A stretch of DNA of 64,000 nt, taken from NCBI RefSeq assembly GCF_025949695.1, contig NZ_JAPDFL010000001.1, positions 1,408,001 to 1,472,000 on the forward strand, given 5' to 3'. Position 1 is the first letter of the stretch, and each line of letters starts with the position of its first letter. Position numbers and translations under genes: made by a program. Below the pieces are notes generated by a model, which was not told the origin of the DNA, searched no databases, and worked only from the letters and a program-made list of their open reading frames with translations. Below are positions 27,379 through 36,291 of this stretch, one piece after another. This DNA comes from Pararhodobacter zhoushanensis. GTDB taxonomy: Bacteria; Pseudomonadota; Alphaproteobacteria; Rhodobacterales; Rhodobacteraceae.

Positions 27379-28365
27379 TCAACGCCCGACAAATTCAAAC
27401 GAAAACCGCCGCTGGGCGCCGGGTGGCGGTGCCGGGAACGGCGCGGCGCGGCGGATGTGATCCAGTGCGGCGCTGTCCAGCGCGCGACTGCCCGAGGCCT
27501 GTGCGATGCTGACCGACGCCAGCCCGCCACCGGGCGCGACGGTAAAGGCGACCACAGCCACACCCCGCGCACGAACGGATTGCTGCCGGACGCGGCGGAT
27601 CGCGCGCATCACCTGACCGGGATAATTCGACGCCTCGGCGTTGCCGGGGGCGCTGGCGGCGGTTGCCGGGCGCTCGGCGCGCTGTGTCGCGGCACCCGTG
27701 GTGCCGTCGGCGCTGCCACGGCGGGCGCTCCGTTCGCTGTTGCCCGCGGGTTGCGCGGCACTTGCCTGCTGCGGTGACGGGCGCTGCTGAGGGCGCGGCG
27801 TGGTGGCGTCGGCGGTGCGGACGGTGACGTCGGGTTCTGGGGTGGCCGTTGGCAGGGGGCTTGTGGGCGCTGACTCGGCCAGCGACGGGGGGCTTGGCGG
27901 CGTGGGTTGAACCGGCGTTGCGCGCGCTGTCGTGAGCGGCTCGGGCGGTGTGCTGGGTGTCTGCGCCGCAAGCGGGGTGGTGCCGGCAACGGCAGCGGGG
28001 GGCAGCGTTCTGGGTGCCGCAGCGGCGGCAGGGGTCTGGGGCGCGGTCGGGGTCTGGGTTGCCTCTGCCGCAGCGGGCGGCGGAGGGGGCGGCGCGGCCT
28101 GTGCGGGCGGCGTTTGCGGGGCAACCGGGGCTTGGGTCGATTCGGCCATCGAGGCCGTCGAGGGCAGGGCGCCTTGGGTGAAATCCTCGAACGCGCTGCC
28201 CAAAGCTGCGGGGGCAGAGGCTGCGCCACCCGCGATCTGCACCGGATCGGTCGAGGGCACGAACGCGCTGAGCAAGATCCCATGCGCCGCGACCGACACC
28301 GCGCCGGTCATCGCCAGCGCCCGCCAGTCGAAGGCAGCGCGTCTTGCTTGAGCAGACAGGATCAT
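27379..28365 (-). CDS. tonB: TonB energy transducer
   Basis: Periplasm-spanning protein of 328 residues that passes energy to outer-membrane receptors. One N-terminal membrane anchor (ALAMTGAVSVAAHGILLSAF), a long Pro/Ala/Thr-rich spacer (about residues 55-240), and a TonB C-terminal domain (YPGQVMRAIRRVRQQSVRARGVAVVAFTV... as separate blocks, ending AALDHIRRAAPFPAPP and FEFVGR). Overlaps exbD by four bases. Together with exbB/exbD and the divergent hmu genes it forms a dedicated haem-uptake set. Confidence 0.9.
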   Translation of the reverse strand: MILSAQARRAAFDWRALAMTGAVSVAAHGILLSAFVPSTDPVQIAGGAASAPAALGSAFEDFTQGALPSTASMAESTQAPVAPQTPPAQAAPPPPPPAAAEATQTPTAPQTPAAAAAPRTLPPAAVAGTTPLAAQTPSTPPEPLTTARATPVQPTPPSPPSLAESAPTSPLPTATPEPDVTVRTADATTPRPQQRPSPQQASAAQPAGNSERSARRGSADGTTGAATQRAERPATAASAPGNAEASNYPGQVMRAIRRVRQQSVRARGVAVVAFTVAPGGGLASVSIAQASGSRALDSAALDHIRRAAPFPAPPPGAQRRFSFEFVGR

Positions 28366-28745
28366 GGCTGTCCCCGCTCGCCCAGAATGACCACCCGTTC
28401 TGCCCCCGCTGCCCGCAGCGCGGCGCTGAGCGTGACCAGTTGCGCCGCCGGGGCATTGCGGTCGGGCAGCAGGCGGGCGATGCGCGGCTCACCCAGCGAG
28501 GCGACATAGGTGTCAGCGTCGGTGGGCTGTTGCTGGTGGAGCAGCGTGCCATCAGCGGTGATGACCAGGGCTTCGGGCGGGGCCTTGCCATCCAGATCCG
28601 CGATCTGCACCAGCGCGATGCCGTCACCCGGAGGGGGCGCGATGGTGCCCGCGATCAGGAAGAAGATCAGCATCAGAAAGACCACGTTGATCAGACCGAT
28701 CGTCGGCTCACCCTTGGCACGGGTCGGGGGCGGGACAAGGCTCAT
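28362..28745 (-). CDS. exbD: ExbD-like protein (second of the pair)
   Basis: 127 residues with one N-terminal membrane helix (IGLINVVFLMLIFFLIAGTI) and a periplasmic domain. The conserved membrane Asp of ExbD is replaced by Asn (LINVVFLML where LIDV is usual), so proton transfer through this copy is doubtful. It overlaps both neighbours by four bases. With the other exbD this gives an unequal ExbD pair. Confidence 0.82.
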   Translation of the reverse strand: MSLVPPPTRAKGEPTIGLINVVFLMLIFFLIAGTIAPPPGDGIALVQIADLDGKAPPEALVITADGTLLHQQQPTDADTYVASLGEPRIARLLPDRNAPAAQLVTLSAALRAAGAERVVILGERGQP

Positions 28746-29104
28746 GGCAGCACCTGAAGGTTCAGTTCGGCCCCGCGCAGCACAGCCAGAACATCGACCA
28801 GCCGTTGGGCGGTGACGCCCTCGGCCAAAGAGACCAGCACGAGGCCTTCGGTCCCGTCAAGCCGGGCACGCAGGGCGTCCAGGGCAACGGGTTCGGTGTT
28901 CACAGCCAGCGATTCGGGCGCAAGTTGGACAAAGAGCGGCGGCTCGGTCGCGGAACCACCGGGCGTGCCGGCGCTCAGCTCCAGTTCGCCCAGTTTGGTG
29001 AAGGTCGAGGTCAGCATGAAGAACAACAGCAGCAGGAAAATCACGTCGATCAGCGAGGTGAGCGACAGGTTGGCCCGCCGCACCGGGGGCACCAGGCTAG
29101 GCAT
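28742..29104 (-). CDS. exbD: ExbD, proton-channel subunit
   Basis: 120 residues from ATG 29104. The N-terminal helix carries the functional Asp (SLTSLIDVIFLLLLFFML), followed by a periplasmic domain (PLFVQLAPESLAV...). The frame is open further upstream through the exbB repeats, but MPSLVPPVRRANL is the usual beginning. It overlaps the exbB end by eight bases. Confidence 0.87.
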   Translation of the reverse strand: MPSLVPPVRRANLSLTSLIDVIFLLLLFFMLTSTFTKLGELELSAGTPGGSATEPPLFVQLAPESLAVNTEPVALDALRARLDGTEGLVLVSLAEGVTAQRLVDVLAVLRGAELNLQVLP

Positions 29105-29765
29105 GGCGCGCGCCCAGACCGGCGCCCAGACCGGCACCCAGACCGGCACACAGAGCGGTGTCGATAATCCGTTCGGCCATGCGCGCCTCGTGCGCGATGC
29201 GCCCGTCGAACCAGGTCAGCACCAGCGATGCGGGCATCGCCACCACCAGCCCGACGGCCGTGGTCAGCAGCGCCACCCAGATCCCGCCGGCCAGCGCCGA
29301 GGGATCAACCGCCGAACCCGCCGATTGCAGGCCCTGAAACGCCTCGATCATGCCCAGAACGGTGCCGAACAGCCCCAGCAGCGGCGCGACCTGCGCCACG
29401 GAATCCAGCACGCGCAGACCTGCGGACAGCCGCGCCAGACGCCCGGCAGCAAGCCCGGTCAGGCGCGCGCGCAAAGCGGGGTCATCGCGGTGCGTTTCCT
29501 CGGCGGCGCGCAGGGCGACGACGGCGACGGCGGCGAGATGGGTCGGGGCGGCGGCAGCCTCGGCGCAAGCGCGCTGCACGTCACCCTGATCCCAGGCGCC
29601 GAGCGCCTGATCCAGCGCGGCGTGACGACCGACCCCCAACCGCACGAATTGCCACAGCTTGGCCAGCACCAGCGCCACGGCAATCAGCGACATGGCCAGC
29701 AGGATCATCACCACCGGCCCGCCCAGATCGGCAACGCGGTTGAGCGCGTCCATCAACAGCGTCAT
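29097..29765 (-). CDS. exbB: ExbB, proton-channel subunit
   Basis: MotA/TolQ/ExbB-family membrane protein of 222 residues with three hydrophobic helices (VVMILLAMSLIAVALVLA, VAQVAPLLGLFGTVLGMIEAF, ALAGGIWVALLTTAVGLVVAMP). The family motif APLLGLFGTVLGMI is intact. The C-terminus is four copies of Gly-Leu-Gly-Ala encoded by a 12-bp tandem repeat. It overlaps the upstream periplasmic protein gene (ATGA). Confidence 0.9.
   Translation of the reverse strand: MTLLMDALNRVADLGGPVVMILLAMSLIAVALVLAKLWQFVRLGVGRHAALDQALGAWDQGDVQRACAEAAAAPTHLAAVAVVALRAAEETHRDDPALRARLTGLAAGRLARLSAGLRVLDSVAQVAPLLGLFGTVLGMIEAFQGLQSAGSAVDPSALAGGIWVALLTTAVGLVVAMPASLVLTWFDGRIAHEARMAERIIDTALCAGLGAGLGAGLGARHA
29111..29158. repeat. 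12-bp tandem repeat in the exbB 3' end
   Basis: Four units: two identical copies of CGCCCAGACCGG, then CACCCAGACCGG and CACACAGAGCGG. It encodes the GLGA repeats at the ExbB C-terminus, next to the exbD start. Being a multiple of three, changes in copy number would keep frame. Confidence 0.85.
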
Positions 29766-30175
29766 TGCAGCACCTCGACCGGAACGCGGCTTTCCAGCGC
29801 CAGAGGCGCGGTGCAGGCGGCGCTGTCAGCGGGCGCGCACTCGTTGAGGCCGTTGATCAGCAACCGGCTGACGTCCCCGCAGCTCAGCCCGCCGATCTCG
29901 AACGAGCGAACGCGCATCCGGTCCGCCGGCAGATCCTGCAGGTCGAGCAGCGTCATCGCCGCAACCTGGCCTTGCTGGCCAAACAAGACGGCTTCAAGCA
30001 CCAGCCGCGATACGTCGGCCCCGGTTCCATTCTGCGCGACAAAGACCAGTTGGCAGGCGCCGTCACGCGGGTGCAGGGCGTTCAGTTCTATGCGCAGCGG
30101 ATCGGCCTGCGCGGCTTGGGCAAAACTCGCCATGGCGCAGAGGGCCAGCGGTAAAAAACGGGGGAAGGTGGCCAT
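29762..30175 (-). CDS. Periplasmic protein of the exb/tonB operon, function unknown
   Basis: 137 residues with a signal peptide (MATFPRFLPLALCAMASFAQAAQA, then DPLRIEL). The mature part has four Cys (CQLVF, LSCGDVS, LNECAPADSAACTAP) that could form disulphides. It is the first gene of the operon and overlaps exbB (ATGA), so it is tied to TonB-dependent uptake. No family with a known function was recognised. Confidence 0.75.
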   Translation of the reverse strand: MATFPRFLPLALCAMASFAQAAQADPLRIELNALHPRDGACQLVFVAQNGTGADVSRLVLEAVLFGQQGQVAAMTLLDLQDLPADRMRVRSFEIGGLSCGDVSRLLINGLNECAPADSAACTAPLALESRVPVEVLQ

Positions 30176-30397
30176 GGGGGGCTCCGGGACTGGGACGGGA
30201 TCTGCTGGTTGGCAGAAGGCTCGCGTGCTGCGAAAGCCCGGAAAGAATTCCGTTTTTCCGCTTGCATCTTTTCGCTAGAATACCTTACAGAACTTGTCAA
30301 GTAAGCCGCGTTTGCGAACGCGCTCCCTGCGCTATCCAGCTTTCCGCCAGAGCCGCGCCGTCCCCGACAGCCAAATTCTGACCGCAAAGGATAGCCC
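30176..30397. promoter_or_regulatory. Divergent control region between the exb/tonB and hmu operons
   Basis: A minus-strand promoter is suggested by TTGACA (30295-30300) with a weak -10 TAGCGA (30272-30277) at 17 bases. CGCGTT-TGCG-AACGCG (30307-30322) is a perfect 6-bp inverted repeat nearer hmuS. Iron or haem control through Irr/RirA/Fur-type sites is expected in such loci, but no clear consensus was identified. Confidence 0.45.
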
Positions 30398-31438
30398 ATG
30401 AGCACCATCGCCCCCGATTCGCCCGCCGCGCTGCGCAGCGCCCGTGCCGAGAACCCCAAAAGCCGCACCCGTGATCTGGCGCAGACGCTGGGTGTGACCG
30501 AGGCGCATCTGGTTGCCGCCATGGTCGACGGCACCGCTGTTGTCCGCATCGACCCGTCGCTGGACCGTCTGTTCCCGGCGATCGAGACGCTGGGCACCGT
30601 GATGGCGTTGACGCGCAACGACAGCTGCGTGATCGAGCGTGACGGGACTTATCTGGACTATCGCTCGGGCCAGCATGCCGCGATGGTCCTGGGACCGGAT
30701 ATCGACATGCGCATGTTCCCGTCGCATTGGGCCCATGGCTTTGCTGTGACCGACGGCGACAAACGCTCGATCCAGATCTTTGATGCGGCGGGTGACGCGG
30801 TGCACAAGGTCCACCTGCGCGAAGCCTCGAATGTCGCGGCCTTCGACGCGCTGGTCGCCGATCTGCGGCTCGAGGATCAGTCGGACCAGATCGACACGAT
30901 TGCCCGCGCGCCGACCGAAGCGGCCAAGTCGAACCCTGAAAAGCTTGATATCCTGCGCAAGGAATGGGACGGCATGACCGATACCCATCAGTTCATGCGC
31001 CTGACCTCGAAACTGCGGATGAACCGTCTGGGCGCGTACCGCATCGCCGGCGAGCCCTATGCGAAATCCCTGAAGCCCGAAGCCTTCACCGAGGCTCTGC
31101 ACCGGTCGGCTGCTGGTCAGATCCCGGTCATGATCTTCGTCGGCAACCGTGGTTGCATCGAAATCCACGGCGGGCTGATCCACCGGGTCGAGCCGATGGG
31201 TCCGTGGATCAACGTCCTCGACCCCGGTTTCAACCTGCACCTGCGCGCCGATCACATCGCCGAGGTCTGGCTGGTCAACAAGCCGACCAAGCAAGGCCCC
31301 GCGATTTCGATCGAGGCGTTTGATGCTGAAGGCGGGCTGATCCTGCAAATGTTCGGCAAGCGGGATCCCGACACCGATGCGTGGATCGCGATGACCGAGG
31401 CGCTTGGTGCTGAGATGCCCGCCGAAACGGGGGCCTGA
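30398..31438 (+). CDS. hmuS: HmuS, haem-degrading/haem-trafficking protein
   Basis: Cytoplasmic haemin-degrading factor of the HmuS/ChuS/HemS family, 346 residues, the usual length of a duplicated two-half protein. The first half has LTRNDSCVIERDGTYLDY and the second GNRGCIEIHGGLIHRVEPMG and WINVLDPGFNLHLRADHIAEVWLVNKPT, which are family hallmarks. The start follows AAAGGA. First gene of the hmu operon. Confidence 0.92.
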   Translation: MSTIAPDSPAALRSARAENPKSRTRDLAQTLGVTEAHLVAAMVDGTAVVRIDPSLDRLFPAIETLGTVMALTRNDSCVIERDGTYLDYRSGQHAAMVLGPDIDMRMFPSHWAHGFAVTDGDKRSIQIFDAAGDAVHKVHLREASNVAAFDALVADLRLEDQSDQIDTIARAPTEAAKSNPEKLDILRKEWDGMTDTHQFMRLTSKLRMNRLGAYRIAGEPYAKSLKPEAFTEALHRSAAGQIPVMIFVGNRGCIEIHGGLIHRVEPMGPWINVLDPGFNLHLRADHIAEVWLVNKPTKQGPAISIEAFDAEGGLILQMFGKRDPDTDAWIAMTEALGAEMPAETGA

Positions 31439-31441
31439 GCC

Positions 31442-32257
31442 ATGCGCCTTTCTCTGATCGCGGCGGCCTGTCTGGCCGCCACCCCCACGCTGGCGCAAGA
31501 GCGTGTGGTGGTCGCGGGCTCTGCGCTGGCCGAAATCGTCGCGGCACTGGGCGCGTCTGACCGGCTGGTCGGACGCGACACCACGGTCAGCTACCCCGAG
31601 GCGCTGACCGCGTTGCCTGATGTCGGCTACATGCGCGCCCTGTCGGCTGAAGGTCTGCTGTCGCTGGGGCCGGATCTGATCCTTGCGGATGTCGATGCAG
31701 GCCCGCAAGCCACGCTGGATCTGGTCGCCGCCACCGATGTTCCGGTTGTCCGCGTCACCGGCGGCTATACCGCCCAAGGCGTCATCGACCGCATCGAGGC
31801 CGTCGCGCAGGCGCTGAGCCTCGACGCCGCGCCGCTGGTCGGGCAGGTGCAAAGCGCCTTTGCCACGCTGGCCGAGGCGCGCGCGGATGCAGCACCCGTG
31901 AGCGCGATCTTTGTGCTGTCGGCGGCGGGCGGTCGGGTTCTGGCCTCGGGGCAGGGCACGGCGGCGGAAGGCATTCTGGAACTGGCAGGCGCGCAGAACG
32001 CGATCACCGGCTTTGACGGCTATCGCCAGATGACCGACGAGGCGATCATTGCCGCCGCGCCGCAGGCCATCGTGATGATGGACCGGTCGGGCGATCACGC
32101 GCTGAGCGATGCCGATATCCTTGCCCATCCCGCGCTGGGGCTGACCCCGGCGGCCGAGGCCGGACGCATCATCCGGCTGGATGGCGCGTTCCTGCTGGGC
32201 TTTGGCCCGCGGACCCCAGAGGCCGCGCAGGCCCTGATGGACGCGCTGGAGGGCTGA
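31442..32257 (+). CDS. hmuT: HmuT, periplasmic haem-binding protein
   Basis: Binding protein of the haem ABC importer, 271 residues. Signal peptide MRLSLIAAACLAATPTLA, then QERVVVAGSALAEIVAALG. The DTTVSYPEALTALPDVGYMRALSAEG segment is typical of HmuT and contains the Tyr likely to hold haem iron. It starts three bases after hmuS and ends four bases before hmuU. Confidence 0.9.
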   Translation: MRLSLIAAACLAATPTLAQERVVVAGSALAEIVAALGASDRLVGRDTTVSYPEALTALPDVGYMRALSAEGLLSLGPDLILADVDAGPQATLDLVAATDVPVVRVTGGYTAQGVIDRIEAVAQALSLDAAPLVGQVQSAFATLAEARADAAPVSAIFVLSAAGGRVLASGQGTAAEGILELAGAQNAITGFDGYRQMTDEAIIAAAPQAIVMMDRSGDHALSDADILAHPALGLTPAAEAGRIIRLDGAFLLGFGPRTPEAAQALMDALEG

Positions 32258-32261
32258 GCCG

Positions 32262-33317
32262 ATGGTCGCGATCCCCAGCGAAGCCCCGGTGCGCAGCGGT
32301 GACCGTGCCCCGCGCGCCCGCGCGATGCTGCTGGCGCTGGTGCTGCTGTTGGCGGCCACCGCCGCGGCCTCGCTGGCCGTCGGCGCGGCGGGGGTTTCGC
32401 CGCTGGCGGTGATGGGCGACTGGCTGGCCGGGGCAGAGATCGCCATGCGCGAGCGGGTGATCCTGTTCGACATCCGCCTGCCGCGCCTGATCACCGGCAT
32501 GCTGGTCGGGGCCTCGCTGGCGGTGTCGGGTGCCGTGCTGCAAGGGCTGTTTCGCAACCCGCTGGCCGATCCCGGTATCATCGGGGTCAGTGCGGGTGCC
32601 GGTCTGGGCGCGGTATTTGCCATCGTTCTGGGCGGTCTGCTGCCCTTTGGCGGGCCGCATCTTGTGCCGCTGGCGGCCTTTGTCGGGGGATGGGGCGTGA
32701 CGATGCTGCTTTATGCCGTCGCAACCCGCGCCGGGCGCACCTCGGTCGCGACGATGCTGCTTGCCGGGATCGCGCTGGCGGCGCTGGCCGGGGCGGGCAT
32801 GGGGGTGATGATTGCACGGGCGGATGATGCGCAGCTGCGGGATCTGACTTTCTGGAACCTTGGCTCGCTGGCCGGGGCCAGCTGGGCCAAACTGGCCGTC
32901 GCCGCGCCGGTGATGCTGGCCGGTCTGGCCGCCGCGCCCTTCCTTGCCCGAGGCCTCAACGCCCTGTCGCTGGGCGAGGCGGCGGCGATGCATCTGGGCA
33001 TCCGGGTGCAGCGCATCAAGGCGCTGGCGGTGCTGTCGGTGGCGGCCTCGGTCGGGGCGGCCGTGGCGATTTCAGGCGGCATCGGTTTTGTCGGCATCGT
33101 CGTGCCCCATCTGCTGCGCCTTGCCATCGGGCCCGACCACCGCTTTCTGCTGCCCGGCTCGGCGCTGCTGGGGGCGGTGCTGCTCTTGGGGGCCGACATG
33201 GTCTCGCGCGTGATCGTTGCCCCGGCTGAGCTGCCCATCGGCATCGTCACCGCGCTGGCGGGCGCGCCGGTGTTCCTGTGGCTGTTGCTGCGCAAACGCG
33301 GATTGGTGGACCTGTGA
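32262..33317 (+). CDS. hmuU: HmuU, haem ABC permease (FecCD family)
   Basis: Inner-membrane permease, 351 residues, about ten helices. FecCD hallmarks are DIRLPRLITGMLVGASLAVSG, GLFRNPLADPGIIGVSAGAGLGAV and IGFVGIVVPHLLRL. The C-terminal LPIGIVTALAGAPVFLWLL is standard. Its stop overlaps the hmuV start. Confidence 0.92.
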   Translation: MVAIPSEAPVRSGDRAPRARAMLLALVLLLAATAAASLAVGAAGVSPLAVMGDWLAGAEIAMRERVILFDIRLPRLITGMLVGASLAVSGAVLQGLFRNPLADPGIIGVSAGAGLGAVFAIVLGGLLPFGGPHLVPLAAFVGGWGVTMLLYAVATRAGRTSVATMLLAGIALAALAGAGMGVMIARADDAQLRDLTFWNLGSLAGASWAKLAVAAPVMLAGLAAAPFLARGLNALSLGEAAAMHLGIRVQRIKALAVLSVAASVGAAVAISGGIGFVGIVVPHLLRLAIGPDHRFLLPGSALLGAVLLLGADMVSRVIVAPAELPIGIVTALAGAPVFLWLLLRKRGLVDL

Positions 33318-34102
33318 GCATGCTGCAAGCCCTTGATCTGTCTGTCTCTCTCAGCCGCAAGCCGATCCTGCGCGGCATTCATTTCAATGCCCGTGCCGGT
33401 CAGTTGACCTGCATCGTTGGCCCCAATGGCTCGGGCAAGACCACGCTGCTGCGTGCGCTGACGGGCGAACTGCCCTATACCGGCCAGATCCTGCTGGACG
33501 GCACCGACCTGAGCACCCGGCGCCCCGAAGCGCTGGCCGAGCGCCGCGCCGTGCTGCCGCAGGCGATGCCGCTGGCCTTCCCGTTTACCGTGCTCGAAGT
33601 GGTGCGGCTGGGCCTGACCGGCACGGCCGCGCTGGCCTCGGACGCCGCCGACCTGCCGCGCCGCGCGCTGGAGCGGGTCGGGCTGAGCGGCTATGAGGGG
33701 CGGCTGTTTCAACAGCTTTCGGGCGGCGAGCAACAGCGCGCGCATCTGGCGCGGGTGCTGGTGCAGGTCTGGCGGCCCGTTGTCGCGTGCCAGCCGCGCT
33801 GGCTGTTTCTGGATGAGCCGGTCGCCTCGCTGGACATTGGCCATCAGCTGCAAATCATGCGGCTGGCCAAGGAGTTTGCGCAGGCGGGCGGCGGGGTCAT
33901 TGCCGTGATGCATGACCTGAACCTGACCGCGATGACCGCCGATGCCGTCTGTCTGATGGAGAGCGGGCGCGTGCTGGCCCATGGCGCGGCGCGCGACGTC
34001 TTTACCGATTCCATCCTGAGCCGCGCCTATGGCTGCGCGCTCAAGGTGTCTACCCCGCCGCCTGATGGCGGCGTGTTCATCCTGCCGCAAGCTGCGGCCT
34101 GA
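33314..34102 (+). CDS. hmuV: HmuV, haem ABC ATPase
   Basis: ATPase energising haem import, about 262 residues. Walker A is GPNGSGKTT, signature LSGGEQQRAHLARVL, Walker B WLFLDEPVASLD, and the switch His is in AVMHDLNLT. The start is GTG 33314, overlapping the hmuU stop by four bases, with ATG 33320 as alternative. It is followed by the receptor gene after 53 bases. Confidence 0.92.
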   Translation: MSMLQALDLSVSLSRKPILRGIHFNARAGQLTCIVGPNGSGKTTLLRALTGELPYTGQILLDGTDLSTRRPEALAERRAVLPQAMPLAFPFTVLEVVRLGLTGTAALASDAADLPRRALERVGLSGYEGRLFQQLSGGEQQRAHLARVLVQVWRPVVACQPRWLFLDEPVASLDIGHQLQIMRLAKEFAQAGGGVIAVMHDLNLTAMTADAVCLMESGRVLAHGAARDVFTDSILSRAYGCALKVSTPPPDGGVFILPQAAA

Positions 34103-34155
34103 CTCATCCAATATGCCAGCGGTCCAGCCAGCGAAATCAACTGTAAGAGGGACCC

Positions 34156-36243
34156 ATGTCACCCACCATCCGGCGCTTTGGCGCTGTCTCGACCCTTGCG
34201 CTGGCGACGGCGCTTGGCACCCCCGCCGCCGCCCAGACGCCACAGGACAACAGCGTCTTCACCATGCTGGGCCGCATCATTCTGGGCGCAGGCCGCGCCC
34301 GTGTCGCCATCGACACGCCGCAAGCCGTCACCGCGCTTGAGACCGACGACATCGAGCGCGAGCAAGCCTCGACGCTTGGCGATCTGCTGCGCGCCGTGCC
34401 GGGGGCCGAGGCCTTTGGCGGCTCGGCGATGACCGGGCAGTTCCTGAACATCCGGGGCGTCGGCACCTCGACCTCGTCCGATGAGAACCGCATCATCGTC
34501 ACCATCGACGGCGTGCAGAAATACTACGAGCAATACCGCGTGGGGTCGCATTTCGGCGAGCCCGAGCTCTATCGCCGCGTCGAAGTGCTGCGCGGGCCGG
34601 GCTCGTCGATGCTGTATGGCGCGGGCGCGATCGGCGGCGTCGTTGCGTTCGAAACACGCGATGCCTCGGACTTCCTGACCGACGAATCCAGCACCGCCCT
34701 GCGGCTGCGCGCGGGCGGCAATTCCAACGGCGAGGGCTATCTGGGGTCGGCCATTCTTGCGCACCGATTCAACGAACGGGTCGAGATGCTGGCGGCGATC
34801 ACCACCCGGTCCGAGGGCGATGCCGACGCTGGCGACGGCTCGCTAATCACCGGCTCGAACATGCAGTCCCGCTCGGCGCTGGTCAGCGGCACCATCCGGC
34901 TGTCGGACGAAAGCGAGCAGACGCTGCGTTTCTCGGCCTCGCGCTGGACCACCAGCGGCGAGCAGGTTCCCTATTCGGCCTATGGCAATTTCTCGATCTT
35001 CGGCAATGTCGACCGCGAAGTGACCGACGATTCCGCGCAGATCACCTGGGAAAACCCGGCATCGGACAACCCGTGGGTCGATGCGCGCGTGCAGCTGTCG
35101 TGGACCCAGTCGCGCGTCGTGCAGGAGAATGCGACGAATTATCCGGGCTATCCCTTTGCCCCGCCCTATGGCCTGTGGCAGGATTCCGAATATGCCTATG
35201 AAGGTCTGGCGCTTGATGCGCGCAACACCTTCACGATGATGGGCGACACCTGGGAAAACTACCTGACCGTTGGCGGCACCATCGCACGGCGTGACCGTGT
35301 CGCGGTTGTCGGTGGAACCGGCTATGCCTCGCAGCCCGGCGGCACCAGCGACACCTGGGGCCTGTATCTGCAGAACGAGTTCATCCTGAACGAGCGTCTG
35401 ACCATCCTTGGCGCGCTGCGCTATGACCACACGCGGCTCGAGGCGACGTCGGGGGCGGATGCCAGCCTGCTCAACCAGCCGGTGACGCATGGTGGCTCTG
35501 CCGCCTCGCTGGCGATGCACTATGAAATCAACGACGCATGGTCGGTGTTCGGCTCGCTGGCCGATACGACCCGGTTGCCCACGATTGACGAGGTCTTCGA
35601 CAGCGCCGATCCCACCGCGACCAACCCGCTTGGCCTGCGCCCGGAACACGCGCGCACCATCGAGCTGGGCTTCTCGTGGCAGGGGCGGGACGTGTTCATG
35701 GCTGGTGACGGGCTGGACCTGAAACTGACCGCGTTCAACAACCAGTTCCGCGACATGATCACCCGCACCGGCGGCGGTGTGCCGTTTACCAACATCGGTC
35801 GCGCGCGCATCCGTGGGGTCGAGCTGGAAGCCTCGTACCAAAGCGAGCGCTGGTTCGGTCGCGTGGCTGCCAGCATGATCGACGGGGTGGATCAGACCAC
35901 CGGGCGCGTGCTGGCCTCGACGCCGTCGCATCAGATCCTGCTGGAACTGGGCCATCGCCTGCCGGCGCAGAACCTCGAATTCGGCTGGCGCGGCACCTTC
36001 GCACGCGGCATGGAAACCGCGTCGGGCGATGCGGTGCCGGGGTATGGCGTGCATGACCTGTTTGTCACCTGGCGTCCCGATCAGGGCGCGCTGCGCGGGG
36101 TCGAGGTCCAGCTGGCGGTCAACAACGTCTTTGATCGTTACTACTATAACGCGCTGGATGTCGGCGGCTACGGCTATGCCTTCTCGAATCCACGGTCGGG
36201 CCGCGACGTGCGCCTGACGTTGGGTCGTACCTTCAACTTCTGA
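34156..36243 (+). CDS. hmuR: TonB-dependent haem receptor (HmuR type)
   Basis: Outer-membrane receptor of 695 residues. Signal peptide (MSPTIRRFGAVSTLALATALGTPAAAQ) precedes a plug domain (DLLRAVPGAEAFGGSAMTGQ, NIRGVGTSTSSDENRI, RRVEVLRGPGSSMLYGAGAIGG) and a beta barrel that ends in Phe (RLTLGRTFNF). Location after hmuV makes haem the likely ligand. The ribosome site is AAGAGGGACCC ahead of the ATG. Confidence 0.9.
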   Translation: MSPTIRRFGAVSTLALATALGTPAAAQTPQDNSVFTMLGRIILGAGRARVAIDTPQAVTALETDDIEREQASTLGDLLRAVPGAEAFGGSAMTGQFLNIRGVGTSTSSDENRIIVTIDGVQKYYEQYRVGSHFGEPELYRRVEVLRGPGSSMLYGAGAIGGVVAFETRDASDFLTDESSTALRLRAGGNSNGEGYLGSAILAHRFNERVEMLAAITTRSEGDADAGDGSLITGSNMQSRSALVSGTIRLSDESEQTLRFSASRWTTSGEQVPYSAYGNFSIFGNVDREVTDDSAQITWENPASDNPWVDARVQLSWTQSRVVQENATNYPGYPFAPPYGLWQDSEYAYEGLALDARNTFTMMGDTWENYLTVGGTIARRDRVAVVGGTGYASQPGGTSDTWGLYLQNEFILNERLTILGALRYDHTRLEATSGADASLLNQPVTHGGSAASLAMHYEINDAWSVFGSLADTTRLPTIDEVFDSADPTATNPLGLRPEHARTIELGFSWQGRDVFMAGDGLDLKLTAFNNQFRDMITRTGGGVPFTNIGRARIRGVELEASYQSERWFGRVAASMIDGVDQTTGRVLASTPSHQILLELGHRLPAQNLEFGWRGTFARGMETASGDAVPGYGVHDLFVTWRPDQGALRGVEVQLAVNNVFDRYYYNALDVGGYGYAFSNPRSGRDVRLTLGRTFNF

Positions 36244-36267
36244 TCCCTCGGGTTGGGTACGAAGCGA

Positions 36268-36291
36268 TTGCCCCGGGTCACACCGGGGCAA
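36268..36291. terminator. Bidirectional hairpin between hmuR and oxyR
   Basis: Perfect 9-bp stem TTGCCCCGG / CCGGGGCAA with loop GTCACA, which includes the oxyR stop. No long T-run, so strength is uncertain. Confidence 0.55.
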
